Positions 1-9,315 of a stretch of 64,000 bases of DNA are shown piece by piece. The position numbers were made by a program, and so were the translations under genes. Within the stretch, counting starts at the first letter, position 1, and every line of letters starts with the position of its first letter. The stretch is from the NCBI GenBank assembly GCA_036004365.1, contig DASYRN010000184.1:1-64000 (forward strand), given 5' to 3'. The notes below the pieces were generated by a model. The model searched no databases and had not been told where the DNA came from. It saw only the letters and a list, made by a program, of their open reading frames with translations. Source of the DNA: DP-36 sp036004365. Its GTDB lineage: Bacteria > Desulfobacterota > Binatia > UBA9968.

Positions 1-455
<455 letters not shown>

Positions 456-651
456 TATTTACTATTGTTACCTTGCCAAGTTGCACTCGCCCGTATTCAG
501 TTGTGAGAGAATTTTGTTCTTGATTTGAGGTTGCCAGAAAGGCCTCAGATGCGAGGCGCGCGACGGAGAGCGAAGGCGTACTTACTTCAGTACGTTGCAG
601 CGAGCGGTCCTAGCGCAACGAAGCAGATGAGCATTTATGGCGACCGACGTT
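456..651 (+). other. 23S-5S internal transcribed spacer
   Basis: This spacer holds no tRNA that I can recognise. It contains a GC-rich block at about 542-562 (CTCAGATGCGAGGCGCGCGA) that recurs, inverted and with two differences, at about 45424-45445 in a repeat-rich intergenic region. It is followed by a tract with several short inverted repeats up to about 625. It probably carries rRNA processing signals and a dispersed repeat. Confidence 0.6.
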
Positions 652-768
652 TTCCGGTGGCGATAGCGGAGGTGTCACACCCGATCCCATCCCGAACTCG
701 GTCGTTAAGCCCTTCAGCGCCGATGGTACTGTACGGTCGCCGTATGGGAGAGTAGGTCGCTGCCGGAT
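652..768 (+). rRNA. rrf: 5S ribosomal RNA
   Basis: The gene is about 117 nt long. It has the conserved CCCATCCCGAACTCGG loop, the AGCGCCGATGGTA segment and GGGAGAGTAGGTCGCTGCCGG near the 3' end. The 5' TCCGG.GGC pairs with GC.GCCGGA at the 3' end to close helix I. It lies about 200 nt downstream of 23S on the same strand, as expected of a standard rrn operon. It is the parent sequence of the dispersed elements listed below. Confidence 0.96.
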
Positions 769-776
769 TAAAATTC

Positions 777-817
777 AAAGGCCCGTGGATCGAAACGATC
801 CCGGGCCTTTTTGTTTT
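777..817 (+). terminator. rrn operon Rho-independent terminator
   Basis: A strong hairpin (AAAGGCCCG..GGATCG-AAA-CGATCC-CGGGCCTTT) is followed by a T-rich run. It lies 8 nt after the 5S end. The trailer and hairpin are copied in the 5S-derived elements elsewhere in the window. Confidence 0.93.
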
Positions 818-916
818 TTCGGTGGATGAATCGATGGGACGCTCAGCTTCAAGATTCACACGCAGATCTGGGCTAGTATAGTGTCCGTAAGCTCCAAGAA
901 TTTCCGGGATACTACC

Positions 917-1351
917 CTAGCGGCTTAGCAACCGGTCCACGGAAAAAGCGCCTCCGCCGCCGATGAGCAGCGCCATAGCCATCAGAAACAACGCCAGTGT
1001 GTACTCGATTCCGCTGGCCTCTCCCGGGCGGCGCGCCAGGAAAAAGCCATGCCCCCAGTGGGACTTTAACATCGCGATAGCGATGAAAACCGCCAATCCC
1101 AATGCAAACGGCCGCGTGAGACATCCGGTGAGAAGGGCGAAGCAGCCGAAGAACTCAATGAACAATCCCAGCGCCCCGATGGGGACGGGAATGCCGTATT
1201 TGTCGCGCCAGTTGGCGAGGTGTGCTTTCACCCCGCGGCCACCGAACCAGCCGAAGATATGTTGGGTTGAATGGAAGAAAAACGTAACGGCAAGACCCAA
1301 GCGCAGCAATACAAATGAGTAAGACGGGGGTGTGTCCAAAATCCAGGTCAT
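917..1351 (-). CDS. DoxX family membrane protein
   Basis: The 144-residue protein has four hydrophobic segments (about residues 8-26, 58-76, 80-97 and 117-136) and the HxxQHxFGWFGG-type motif after helix 1 that is typical of the DoxX/DoxD family. Family members are inner-membrane proteins linked to quinone or thiosulfate redox chemistry, or to oxidative-stress resistance. The precise substrate cannot be told from sequence. The chosen ATG has GGAGG six bases upstream; an ATG 51 bases further upstream lacks such a site. The gene is monocistronic and faces the rrn operon. Confidence 0.85.
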   Translation of the reverse strand: MTWILDTPPSYSFVLLRLGLAVTFFFHSTQHIFGWFGGRGVKAHLANWRDKYGIPVPIGALGLFIEFFGCFALLTGCLTRPFALGLAVFIAIAMLKSHWGHGFFLARRPGEASGIEYTLALFLMAMALLIGGGGAFSVDRLLSR

Positions 1352-1615
1352 TCGCAACCTCCGAAGAGCAGTTTCAAAAATGGTTTTGTAACTACCACAC
1401 ATTGCGCGCCCAAATCAAAAGGGACGCGGGCACGCGGAATAGCCGAGCCTCTGCAAGTTGATTTTCTAGATGCGGTCATGGGAGCGGCCCGCGCCGACTT
1501 GACCATTCTCGCTGGCATAGGATAAAAGATGGAGGTTTTTGTTTCGGAAGGTTCAAGAAACTGCGTACCCTCTGCGGAAACGGATCGGCAGCCGCAGCCC
1601 GAGGAGAATCCATCC

Positions 1616-3454
1616 ATGGAACACAACGAAACCAACGATGATCTCTCAAGAAAGAGATCGATCACGACGACGGCAACGGCCGGCGGCGATGCCGTGCCTG
1701 CTCCAATGGGAGCGGGAATAGGAAAAATCCCCGCGACGTGGGACTTGGCAGCGGATGTAGTGATAGTCGGCTCCGGCGCGGCGGGACTAGCGGCGGCGGT
1801 TAAGGTGGCCGAAGGCGGAGCATCGGTCATAGTCGTTGAAACGAATTACGATGTCGGTGGACATGCAATAATAAGCGGAGGCAATACGCCCCTGGGTGGC
1901 GGCACGAGTGCGCAAAAGAAGTACGGCATAGAGGATTCACCGGATCTTGTCTTCTCGGATCTGACTGACTGGTCCATCGTCCAACCCAACGGCTGGCCTG
2001 ACTACCGGTATAACGACAGAGCGGTCATGCGCGGCTTCGCGGATCATTGCGCCCTGACGTACGAATTTCTGCTCGCCAACGGCGTCAAATTTAAGGATAT
2101 CCCGCCGGACAATCAGGGCGGGCACAATTTGGGAAACTCTGCCCCGAGGGAGAATCATTTGATCTGGACCAAGGGTCCGGGGCTAGAAAGTCCAAATGCC
2201 AGAGCGGGCACCAGTTTGGTCAGGCCGCTTGAGGCGAGCGCGCGCGCAAAGGGCGTGAGTTTCTTGCTTAATTACAAAATGACAAGCATTGTCCGCGAGA
2301 CATCGTCGGATCAAAAGGCGGGAAGAGTGATCGGCATCACCGCGCGGTACACGCCCAGAATCATGCCGGGCCAGACCACGCCGTTAGAGAGCTTTCGCTC
2401 CGACGGCAACATTGAGACCACCCAATCGAGCATCAATATTCGCGCGCAGAAGGCCGTGATCCTCGCTACCGGCGGAAGCACCAGCAACGTAAATTTCCGC
2501 CGCATGTTCGACCCGAGGCTGACCGATGTGCTGCAAGTTGCGGGCGAGCCCTATACCTTCCAAGACGCCAGTGGCGAGCTTGCCGCGATGGCGATCGGCG
2601 CTTCGCTCTGGGGCTTCGCGAATCAGATTCTAGAGAACGGTGATAACATTCGCACTAAGCGAGCTCTCGGGACGAGGTACAATTACATGACGTGGGAACT
2701 CGAAACCCCGATTTTTCCGCTGGTTCGCGCCACCGGCCTAAGCGTAAAGGATTGGCAGGATTTGATCCTGGTCAATCAAGTCGGGAAGAGATTCTATGAC
2801 GAGACCAAAGGGGATTATCCCCATGGAAACGTGTACAACGAGATCCAGCCGTATACACCGCACCACTATCGCAATAACGAGAATATCAAGTTCAATCCGA
2901 CCAAATACAACTTTTTCAACGCCGCTGTGGCGATGAACGAGTACTCGGAGCCGCCCCATTATTCGGCCGGGCCGGTGTGGGCCATATTCGACGCCGACGC
3001 GGCAGAACGGGAGAAGTGGAAACTGACTCCGCCCTACGTCGATCCTGACGGCTATTTCTTCAGCGCGAACACGCTCCGCGAGCTCGCCGCCGCCATCAAG
3101 AATCCATACCAGGCAAAGCCGATGGATGGAGCGATCCTGGAAGCGACGGTGGACAGATATAACTCGTTTGTCGACTCCGGCACGGATGAAGATTTCGGCA
3201 AGCCGACGCCCAAGTACAAGATCCAGACTCCGCCGTTTTACGCCGCCTGGGGTACCCCGCTCGTGCACGACTGCCGCGCCGGACTCAGGATCAATGCGAA
3301 GTGCCAAGTGATGGACATGAATGGCCAAGTTATCCCCGGGCTCTATTGCGCGGGCGAGTCCGCGGCGGGATTCAATCAACACGGTCTGGGGCGGTGCACG
3401 ACTCAGGGTTACATCGCCGGCAAGAACGCCGCCTCCGAAAGGTCCGAAGGCTAA
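1616..3454 (+). CDS. FAD-dependent oxidoreductase, fumarate reductase/ketosteroid dehydrogenase-like flavoprotein
   Basis: The 612-residue protein has a dinucleotide-binding fingerprint VVIVGSGAAGLAAAV at about residues 48-62, an acidic strand end followed by a GGHAIISGGN segment, and the C-terminal signature GLYCAGESAAGFNQHGLGR. This is the layout of the FAD_binding_2 family (fumarate reductase or 3-ketosteroid dehydrogenase flavoproteins). It probably performs a flavin-linked dehydrogenation or reduction; the substrate is unknown. The first ~45 residues are polar and resemble a degenerate leader (SRKRSITTTATAGG) without a convincing hydrophobic core. I chose the ATG with GAGGAG upstream; an in-frame start 87 bases earlier is possible. 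Confidence 0.85.
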   Translation: MEHNETNDDLSRKRSITTTATAGGDAVPAPMGAGIGKIPATWDLAADVVIVGSGAAGLAAAVKVAEGGASVIVVETNYDVGGHAIISGGNTPLGGGTSAQKKYGIEDSPDLVFSDLTDWSIVQPNGWPDYRYNDRAVMRGFADHCALTYEFLLANGVKFKDIPPDNQGGHNLGNSAPRENHLIWTKGPGLESPNARAGTSLVRPLEASARAKGVSFLLNYKMTSIVRETSSDQKAGRVIGITARYTPRIMPGQTTPLESFRSDGNIETTQSSINIRAQKAVILATGGSTSNVNFRRMFDPRLTDVLQVAGEPYTFQDASGELAAMAIGASLWGFANQILENGDNIRTKRALGTRYNYMTWELETPIFPLVRATGLSVKDWQDLILVNQVGKRFYDETKGDYPHGNVYNEIQPYTPHHYRNNENIKFNPTKYNFFNAAVAMNEYSEPPHYSAGPVWAIFDADAAEREKWKLTPPYVDPDGYFFSANTLRELAAAIKNPYQAKPMDGAILEATVDRYNSFVDSGTDEDFGKPTPKYKIQTPPFYAAWGTPLVHDCRAGLRINAKCQVMDMNGQVIPGLYCAGESAAGFNQHGLGRCTTQGYIAGKNAASERSEG

Positions 3455-3474
3455 GGTTTGCCGAGGAGTTCAAG

Positions 3475-3634
3475 AACTAAAGCCCTTCAGCTCTCATCCT
3501 TGAGTGTTTAGTTAGTTTAAAGTCAACATTCAGCACTCATAACTCAAAATTAGATATGAGTATGGGAGAGTGAGGTCGCCGCCGGATTAAAATTCAAAGG
3601 CCCGGGAGTCTCGCGACTCCGGGCCTTTTTGTTT
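3475..3634 (+). repeat. 5S-derived terminator element, copy A
   Basis: It starts with AAAGCCCTTCAG, as in 5S, and continues into the AT-rich insert (TTTAGTT...AACTCAAAATT). It then resumes 5S sequence (TATGGGAGAGT.AGGTCGC), the native trailer GCCGGATTAAAATTCAAAG, and a hairpin GGCCCGGGAGTC..GACTCCGGGCC plus T-run. It follows the FAD oxidoreductase gene, for which it can act as terminator, and lies directly before the aspartic protease gene. Confidence 0.85.
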
Positions 3635-3696
3635 TGTGCGAATTCATCGCGTTGCGCCGTCTCCAGCGTTCTGCTAGCGTGGCTTCAGAGAGGGAT

Positions 3697-4062
3697 ATGG
3701 GACATATCTACCAAAACGTGCGTCTACGAGGAGAGAAGACAGCGACCGTCCGTATGCTGGTAGACACAGGCGCGACCTATTCGGTCATCCCGCCGCGGCT
3801 GGCCCGGGCGTTGGGCATTAAACGGCCGCGAAGGTCTGTAAGCGTCCCGCTTGCTGACGGAAGACGTGTCCGATTGGGAGCCGATCTGGCGATTGTGAAG
3901 ATCGACGGTCGCGAGGCGCCGACCACGATTCTTGTTGGGAAAGTCGATGAACCGATTCTTGGCGTTGAGGCATTGGAAGCGCTAGGCCTGGTCGTCGATC
4001 CAGCTAAGAAGCGACTTACTCCGTCCCGGCCTTACGCGGTCCGCCTCGGCGGCTACCGCTGA
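3697..4062 (+). CDS. clan AA (retropepsin-like) aspartic protease
   Basis: This 121-residue single-domain protein has the catalytic motif LVDTGAT at residues 21-27 and the ILGVEALEALGLVVDP segment near the C-terminus, matching small bacterial clan AA proteases (DTGA class), which act as homodimers. The biological substrate is unknown. The ATG at this position has GAGAGGGAT immediately upstream; the frame stays open 21 codons further upstream, but that part is not family-like. The gene is tightly flanked by two 5S-derived elements: copy A ends at the upstream edge and copy B begins just after the stop codon. A decayed fragment of the same gene lies near 10.7 kb. Confidence 0.82.
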   Translation: MGHIYQNVRLRGEKTATVRMLVDTGATYSVIPPRLARALGIKRPRRSVSVPLADGRRVRLGADLAIVKIDGREAPTTILVGKVDEPILGVEALEALGLVVDPAKKRLTPSRPYAVRLGGYR

Positions 4063-4063
4063 G

Positions 4064-4246
4064 CCATCCCGAACTTCGGTCGTCAAGCCCTTCCGCCTGC
4101 AATTTTGTTCTTAGTTTTGAATTTTTGGTTCCTCAAAAGTCAGCACTCATAACTCAAAACTCGATAAGATCGTATGGGAGAGTAGTCGCTGCCGGATTTA
4201 AAATTGAAAAGGCCCGTGGGTGAAGCCAGCCCCGGGCCTTTTTTTT
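4064..4246 (+). repeat. 5S-derived terminator element, copy B
   Basis: 5S-like CCATCCCGAACTTCGGTCGT-AAGCCCTTC starts two bases after the protease stop codon. An AT-rich palindromic insert follows (TAGTTTTGAATTTT ... AACTCAAAACT), then GTATGGGAGAGTAG-TCGCTGCCGG, the trailer, and a hairpin GGCCCGTGGGTGAAGCCAGCCCCGGGCC with a run of eight T. It serves as a plausible terminator for the protease gene. Confidence 0.88.
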
Positions 4247-4307
4247 GGTTGATATCGAGTGGGTTGGCTGGCTATGATTGAACTCATCAATACTCACGGA
4301 GGAAGTC

Positions 4308-5297
4308 ATGGGAAATCATTGCTGCGGAATCGACTCTCATGGTGCAGGAATCAGCCGGCGCTCGTTTCTCCGGGGTACTGCCGCCCTCGGGGTAGTCGCT
4401 GCTTTCTCTGCGCTTCCATGGGAGCCGGCCGAGGCGCAGTCAGGTGAGGTCAAGCTCACGTGGTACGGTCAGGGAACAACGAAGATCGAAGCCGAAGGCA
4501 AGACGCTCTTCATCGATGCCTTCTTTGCCCAACATGAGGCCGGCACGCCGAAGCAGGCGCCTAATCTGTTACTCCTCACTCATGGCCATGCCGATCACTT
4601 CGGCGTCACGTTGAAGCTGCTGAGCGATTTTCCGGAATTGAGGCTTGCGGCCCATTCCGAGCTCGTCCGAAACCTCGTGGCTTACAAACTCGCCCCGATC
4701 GAGCAGATGATCGACCTGAACATCGGCGGCAAGCTCTTCCAGGGAAGGACCGTTTCCATCTCGTTCGGAGCCTCTCCGCCCGCAAGCCAGCTGCCCGATC
4801 TCGGTGTCCAGGAGATCATCATGGTCCCGGCGGTTCACAGCTCAAGCCTATTCCTCCCGCCCGACCGAGTGCCTCCTGAGCGGGGTGGCGGGACCTTCGT
4901 GACTGGCGGCGAGGCCGCGGGGTACATCATCCGATTCAAAAACGGCTTTACGCTCTATCACACCGGCGACACGAACGTGTTCGAGGAGATGCGCTTGATC
5001 GGAGAGCGATTCAAGCCAGATCTCGCTTTGGTCCCAATCGGCGGAAATTTCACCATGGACCCGGCGGATGGAGCGTTCGCGGTGACCAACCTGATCAAGC
5101 CGCGCTTTGTGATCCCGATTCACCACGCGGAAGGCGCGGCAAAGGGCACCATCAATGCGGCTATCTATGGGAATCCCGACGAATTGATCAAGGCGCTTGG
5201 CTCCCGTAAAAACATCAACGTTGTTGTTCCACAAAGGGGACAGGCCGTCCGTCTGAGCGGCGCCGGCGCCAAAGCGCGGGTCGAGATCGCGAGCTAG
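4308..5297 (+). CDS. Tat-exported metal-dependent hydrolase, beta-lactamase superfamily (UlaG-like)
   Basis: The 329-residue protein has a twin-arginine signal (RRSFLR at residues 17-22, hydrophobic core, cleavage probably after AEA-Q near residue 43). It carries the metallo-beta-lactamase metal motif HGHADH at 92-97, plus later HSSS and HTGD segments as in UlaG/UPF0173 proteins. The Tat signal indicates folding with metal in the cytoplasm and export to the periplasm. The substrate is unknown. The start is fixed by GGAGG seven bases upstream. Confidence 0.87.
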   Translation: MGNHCCGIDSHGAGISRRSFLRGTAALGVVAAFSALPWEPAEAQSGEVKLTWYGQGTTKIEAEGKTLFIDAFFAQHEAGTPKQAPNLLLLTHGHADHFGVTLKLLSDFPELRLAAHSELVRNLVAYKLAPIEQMIDLNIGGKLFQGRTVSISFGASPPASQLPDLGVQEIIMVPAVHSSSLFLPPDRVPPERGGGTFVTGGEAAGYIIRFKNGFTLYHTGDTNVFEEMRLIGERFKPDLALVPIGGNFTMDPADGAFAVTNLIKPRFVIPIHHAEGAAKGTINAAIYGNPDELIKALGSRKNINVVVPQRGQAVRLSGAGAKARVEIAS

Positions 5298-5450
5298 GAG
5301 CGCGGTGTCAATACGAATCTCTTCAGCGCCGATGGTAATATGCGGTCGTCGTTCGGCGCCACTCACGACAAGCCGTATGGGAGAGTAGGTCGCCGCTGGA
5401 TTCCAAAAGGCCCGAGATCGAAACGATCCCGGGGCCTTTTTGTTTTTTAT
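5298..5450 (+). repeat. 5S-derived terminator element, copy C (hairpin-insert type)
   Basis: This copy retains GCGGTGTCA and CTTCAGCGCCGATGGTA from 5S with an internal deletion. Instead of the AT-rich insert, it carries an extended GC-rich hairpin (CGGTCGTCGTTCGGCG...CACGACAAGCCG) before TATGGGAGAGTAGGTCGCC. It ends with a terminator hairpin GGCCCGAGATCGAAACGATCCCGGGGCC and a T-run. It lies immediately after the UlaG-like gene. Copy K near 33.4 kb has the same hairpin form. Confidence 0.85.
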
Positions 5451-5552
5451 AGCGGAGAAAAGGTTTCTAAATTTATGGTGCATCCAAGCATGAAGAAGCT
5501 TAAAATGAAGGTACTCAACCAGTGGCAACGTCAATGAGAGAAGCCTAAAGAG

Positions 5553-6350
5553 CTACTGTGACTTTTGCCCGGGTAAACCGGGCCAGCGCGGACTAGAAAG
5601 CTCTATTCTAAGGACAGGACCCTCTGGATCGAGCGGCCCTTGGAATTTTAAGAATGCCGGAGATTCACCACCAAGTATCCAAAAATAGTAATTTGGAACC
5701 TCTTTGCCGAGCAGCGAAGCAAACAACTTCAGCCAACCAAGGTCGGGCTTCACCATAAAGCGGATTGCCCTCCGCTCCGAATCGCCTACCTGCACAGCTT
5801 CATTTCCATCTGGAACAATCAGCATTTTGACGAGCCAGGGTTTTGGTGTGAAGGCAACGATATGCACGGTTTCTTTCTCTTTAGGCCGCAGATTCTTTAA
5901 TAACATTGCCAGCATGCCGTTATATAGATCAGGCGGTAACTCGAGCTTCTCTGTGCGGTGCTCCTCGCGCCCGTCCTTTCCTTCCCGATATTTGATCGAA
6001 TACTGCCCAGTGTCGCGCTGGAGCGACACTTCTAAAGCTCTGGGGAATGATGGCCCATTCTGCACGAGGGTGTAACGCTGCAGGGTGAAGAACTTGTTCT
6101 GGGTAAAGATAGCCTTCTCATCATGAAGGGAGCCATCTCTGAATCGCAAGACAAGGCGGCTTTCGATACCCTCCTTGCGCGGGACCTGCAGCAGCTCACC
6201 ATATCCGAGCGTCTCCCCCTCAAGCGAACGCAGGGAAAGGAAGCCATGGGTCAGGCCCTCAGCAAAACGAACGGGAATAGGAGCAGCACCCAGAGGAGGG
6301 CCGAGCATGACAGAAACCATGAAGCAGACCGCTGTACGAACTAGACTCAC
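5553..6350 (-). CDS. hypothetical secreted protein
   Basis: This 265-residue protein has a Sec signal peptide (hydrophobic residues about 5-20, likely cleavage after GAA near 23). The mature part has alternating hydrophobic strands suggesting a beta-rich fold (GETLGYGELLQV, HDEKAIFTQNKFFTLQRYTLVQNG). Such strand patterns occur in DUF3108-like periplasmic proteins, but I cannot assign the family. No catalytic motif is visible. It is transcribed alone and away from the cyanate operon. Confidence 0.7.
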   Translation of the reverse strand: MSLVRTAVCFMVSVMLGPPLGAAPIPVRFAEGLTHGFLSLRSLEGETLGYGELLQVPRKEGIESRLVLRFRDGSLHDEKAIFTQNKFFTLQRYTLVQNGPSFPRALEVSLQRDTGQYSIKYREGKDGREEHRTEKLELPPDLYNGMLAMLLKNLRPKEKETVHIVAFTPKPWLVKMLIVPDGNEAVQVGDSERRAIRFMVKPDLGWLKLFASLLGKEVPNYYFWILGGESPAFLKFQGPLDPEGPVLRIELSSPRWPGLPGQKSQ

Positions 6351-6467
6351 CTTGTTCCCGAGACGCGTTTAAACCGTAATTGGGTAAGTGAAAGCTTGGT
6401 TTTCTTTCACTAATAATCATAGTACTTCCTTCAACAAGCGCCAGCCCACTCGCGCAACATACGGAGC

Positions 6468-6641
6468 GGAGCCGAACGAAGTCGGTCGTTAAGCCCTCCA
6501 GCGCCGACAATTATAGTTCGTAGTTTTGAGTTTTGAGGTTTTAGTTCCTCAATACTCAAAACTGGATGTGAATGAGTAGGTCGCTGCCGGATTAAAATTG
6601 AAAAGGCCCGCGAGTCTAACGACTCCGGGCCTTTTTGTTTG
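6468..6641 (+). repeat. 5S-derived terminator element, copy D
   Basis: GTCGGTCGTTAAGCCCTCCAGCGCCGA is followed by an AT-rich insert (AGTTTTGAGTTTTGAGG ... CTCAAAACT), then GAGTAGGTCGCTGCCGG, the trailer, and a hairpin with GAGTC-TAA-GACTC upper stem and T-run. It lies between the divergent secreted-protein gene and the cyanate operon, not directly behind a coding region. Confidence 0.83.
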
Positions 6642-6874
6642 TAACTGCATAGTGCGAGAATCGGGGTTATGGCACGAAGTGAGAAATTGACACTGACTTC
6701 AAAAGCTCAGGAAGAAGGCATCGACTCGAGCCTGCTTTACGAGACGCCTGTCCTGGGCCTATGTCCGACGAAGGACTGCTAGGGAAAATACCTCGGTAAG
6801 ACAAAATGCTAGTAACTGGAACGATACCGAGTATGCCTCGACCACACTTCTAACCGCGATCACATTCGCCCTAA

Positions 6875-6938
6875 TGGAGTATAGCTCTCCACTTTTTCAC
6901 TGCCTACGGTTTAGGCATCATGCCTAGGTTCTAGGCAG
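6875..6938 (+). promoter_or_regulatory. tandem dyad operator candidate upstream of the cyanate operon
   Basis: Two perfect 6-bp inverted repeats, TGCCTA-N5-TAGGCA, lie at 6901-6917 and 6921-6937. Their centres are exactly 20 bp apart, on the same DNA face. A third dyad, TGGAG-N7-CTCCA, lies at 6875-6891. The rest of the 500-bp stretch between copy D and the first cyn gene holds no gene that I see. A dimeric regulator binding cooperatively and controlling the cyanate operon is the natural reading. The sites do not resemble NtcA (GTA-N8-TAC) or the LysR T-N11-A pattern. Confidence 0.6.
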
Positions 6939-7147
6939 AGTTTATGCTCTTTTCTTTCTGAAGTGTTGAACAAATAGCTGAATTCACTCAACTCGTGTGT
7001 CCATCAGTGCCATGGCACAGGCGTTGCATCCTGTGCGCGAAGGCCGGTGGCAAGCGTCATCAAGCGTCGGTAGTAAGCTGTTCACTGCCAGACCATTGGT
7101 CGGTGCTCGCTCCAGTCGGGTTTATGAACCTACGCGTGGAGGCTCAG

Positions 7148-8491
7148 ATGCAAGACGAGTTGTTGGAAAAAACGTTTACTTCAAAGTCGGGGGTTGTGCC
7201 AGCTGCTGAGCCAGTCAACTCCGATGCGACCGAGGAGCGTTTAGATCGGGCAGTGGAGAAGGCCGTGATTCACGCCGTGTTCGGACACGGCTTAGAACGA
7301 CGCGAGTTCCTGCGCCATGTCGGAATTGCCACTGCAGCGGCAATTCTCAACTCGATATTCCCGATGAATGCCGCGAAAGCCTTGGCACAGGAAAAAGCCG
7401 GCCCCATCGAGAAGAAGAATCTCAAAGTCGGCTTTATCCCGATCACGTGCGCCACCCCCATCATCATGGCCGAACCCATGGGGTTCTATAAGAAACACGA
7501 GCTCGATGTTCAGGTTCATAAAGCTTCAGGCTGGGCGATGATCCGGGACTTGTCGATCAACGGCGAGACTGACGCTACCCACATGCTGACGCCGATGCCG
7601 CTTGCCATAAGCATGGGCGCAGGCTCTCAGACTGTGCCGTTTGTCATGCCCGCGGTCGAAAACATCAACGGCCAGGCAATCACGCTACACAACAAGCACA
7701 AGGGCGTGAAGGAAGCGAAGGACATGAAGGGCTTCAAGTTCTGCGTGCCTTTCGACTACTCGATGCATAATTTTCTGCTGCGCTACTATCTCGCGGAAGG
7801 CGGCGTTGATCCTGATAAAGATGTGCAGATTCGCGTCGTTCCGCCGCCGGAAATGGTTGCGAACCTCAGAGCCGGAAACGTCGACGGCTATCTCGCGCCC
7901 GATCCGTTTAATCAGCGCGCTGTGTTTGAAGGCGAAGGCTTCATTTTCATGCTCAGCAAGGAAATCTGGCCGGGCCACCCGTGCTGTGCTTTCGCTGTGC
8001 GCAAGGATTTCGCCGAAAAGAATCCCAATACTTTTCAGGCTTTGTTCAAAGCCATCGTCGATGCGACGAATTATGCCCATGATCCATCGCATCGCAAAGA
8101 AATTGCTAAAGCGATCGCGCCGCGCAATTTTTTGAACCAACCTGTGGAATTGTTGGAGCAGGTTTTAACAGGGGTCTATCCGGACGGCTTGGGGAACACG
8201 AGGAATGTTCCCGACCGCATAGATTTCGATCCGTTCCCATATCACTCCATGGCGATATGGATCCTGACTCAGATGAAGCGTTGGGGCTATATCAAGCAGG
8301 ATGTCGACTACAAAAAGATCGCTCAAGAAGTCTACCTGGCTTCCGGTTGCCGCGAGATTATGAAATCTCTCGGCTATAAGGCGCCCGCTCAGGATTCCGT
8401 GAAGCACCAGTTTACTTTTGGCCGAAACAAGACTTTCGATCCGAACGCTCCAGCAGACTACATCCGCTCGTTCCCCATTCGTCGGGCTTGA
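7148..8491 (+). CDS. cynA: cyanate/nitrate-type ABC transporter substrate-binding protein (CynA/NrtA family)
   Basis: The 447-residue protein has a twin-arginine motif RREFLRH at 51-57 followed by a hydrophobic stretch and ALAQ. The mature part has the NrtA/CmpA/CynA landmarks LKVGFIPITCATPIIMAEPM, NINGQAITL and DPFNQRAVFEGEGF. These proteins capture nitrate, bicarbonate or cyanate in the periplasm. Cyanate is inferred because cyanase ends the same operon. GTGGAGG lies five bases before the chosen ATG; the open frame extends further upstream without family similarity. Confidence 0.88.
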   Translation: MQDELLEKTFTSKSGVVPAAEPVNSDATEERLDRAVEKAVIHAVFGHGLERREFLRHVGIATAAAILNSIFPMNAAKALAQEKAGPIEKKNLKVGFIPITCATPIIMAEPMGFYKKHELDVQVHKASGWAMIRDLSINGETDATHMLTPMPLAISMGAGSQTVPFVMPAVENINGQAITLHNKHKGVKEAKDMKGFKFCVPFDYSMHNFLLRYYLAEGGVDPDKDVQIRVVPPPEMVANLRAGNVDGYLAPDPFNQRAVFEGEGFIFMLSKEIWPGHPCCAFAVRKDFAEKNPNTFQALFKAIVDATNYAHDPSHRKEIAKAIAPRNFLNQPVELLEQVLTGVYPDGLGNTRNVPDRIDFDPFPYHSMAIWILTQMKRWGYIKQDVDYKKIAQEVYLASGCREIMKSLGYKAPAQDSVKHQFTFGRNKTFDPNAPADYIRSFPIRRA

Positions 8492-8509
8492 AGGTCGAAG
8501 CGGTTACCT

Positions 8510-9313
8510 ATGGATCAAATCGCCGTCATGTCCGAACGCAAAAAATCAATCATATCTTCGGTCGCTCTGTTGACGATTTTTCTCGCCGTTTGGCAGCTGT
8601 CGGTAAAAACGCCGGCCCCGGGAGCAAAAGCCGAAGGGCTTCCGGGTCCTATGGCCGTGGCCAGCCGCGCGTGGGAAATGGTTTCGGATCCTTTTTACAA
8701 TAACGGACCCAACGACAAGGGGATCGGCATACAGCTCGGCTATAGCGTGGGTCGGCTTTTGATCGGTTATACCGCTGCAGCTTTGGTCGCCATTTCCCTG
8801 GGCGTCATGCTTGGTCTGTCCCCGGGTTTCTATCGTGCACTCAATCCCTACATCCAGGTCTTGAAACCGATCTCACCATTGGCGTGGATGCCGCTCTTTC
8901 TTTACACGATCAAAGACTCGAGCCAATCGGCGGTCATGGTGATATTCATGTCGTCGCTCTGGCCGATCCTCGCGAATACGGCGTTCGGCGTGGCGGGGAT
9001 CAAGCGCGATTACTTGAACGTTTCCGCACTTCTGCAACTCTCCTGGTTCAAGCGTCTCTGGAAAGTCATTTTGCCGGCCGCGGCGCCGGCCATTGTCGCG
9101 GGCCTCAGAATTTCCATCGGTAGCGCCTGGGTGGCGATTGTCGCAGCGGAGATGCTCATCGGCGGCACCGGGATCGGCTACTTTGTGTGGAATGAGTGGA
9201 ACAATCTGCAACTCACCAGCGTGATCTTCGCGATCTTAATGACGGGGTTTGTTGGACTTCTCTTGGACACGGGCTTCGGCAGTCTGGCAAAAACTTTGAC
9301 GTACAAGGAATGA
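8510..9313 (+). CDS. cynB: ABC transporter permease (CynB/NrtB family)
   Basis: The 267-residue inner-membrane protein has about six hydrophobic segments and a cytoplasmic EAA-like loop (SALLQLSWFKRLWKVILPAA at about 172-191) that contacts the ATPase. It lies 18 bases after the binding-protein gene and overlaps or abuts the ATPase gene, so it is co-transcribed. It forms the transmembrane channel of the presumed cyanate importer. Confidence 0.9.
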   Translation: MDQIAVMSERKKSIISSVALLTIFLAVWQLSVKTPAPGAKAEGLPGPMAVASRAWEMVSDPFYNNGPNDKGIGIQLGYSVGRLLIGYTAAALVAISLGVMLGLSPGFYRALNPYIQVLKPISPLAWMPLFLYTIKDSSQSAVMVIFMSSLWPILANTAFGVAGIKRDYLNVSALLQLSWFKRLWKVILPAAAPAIVAGLRISIGSAWVAIVAAEMLIGGTGIGYFVWNEWNNLQLTSVIFAILMTGFVGLLLDTGFGSLAKTLTYKE

Positions 9314-9315
9314 GG

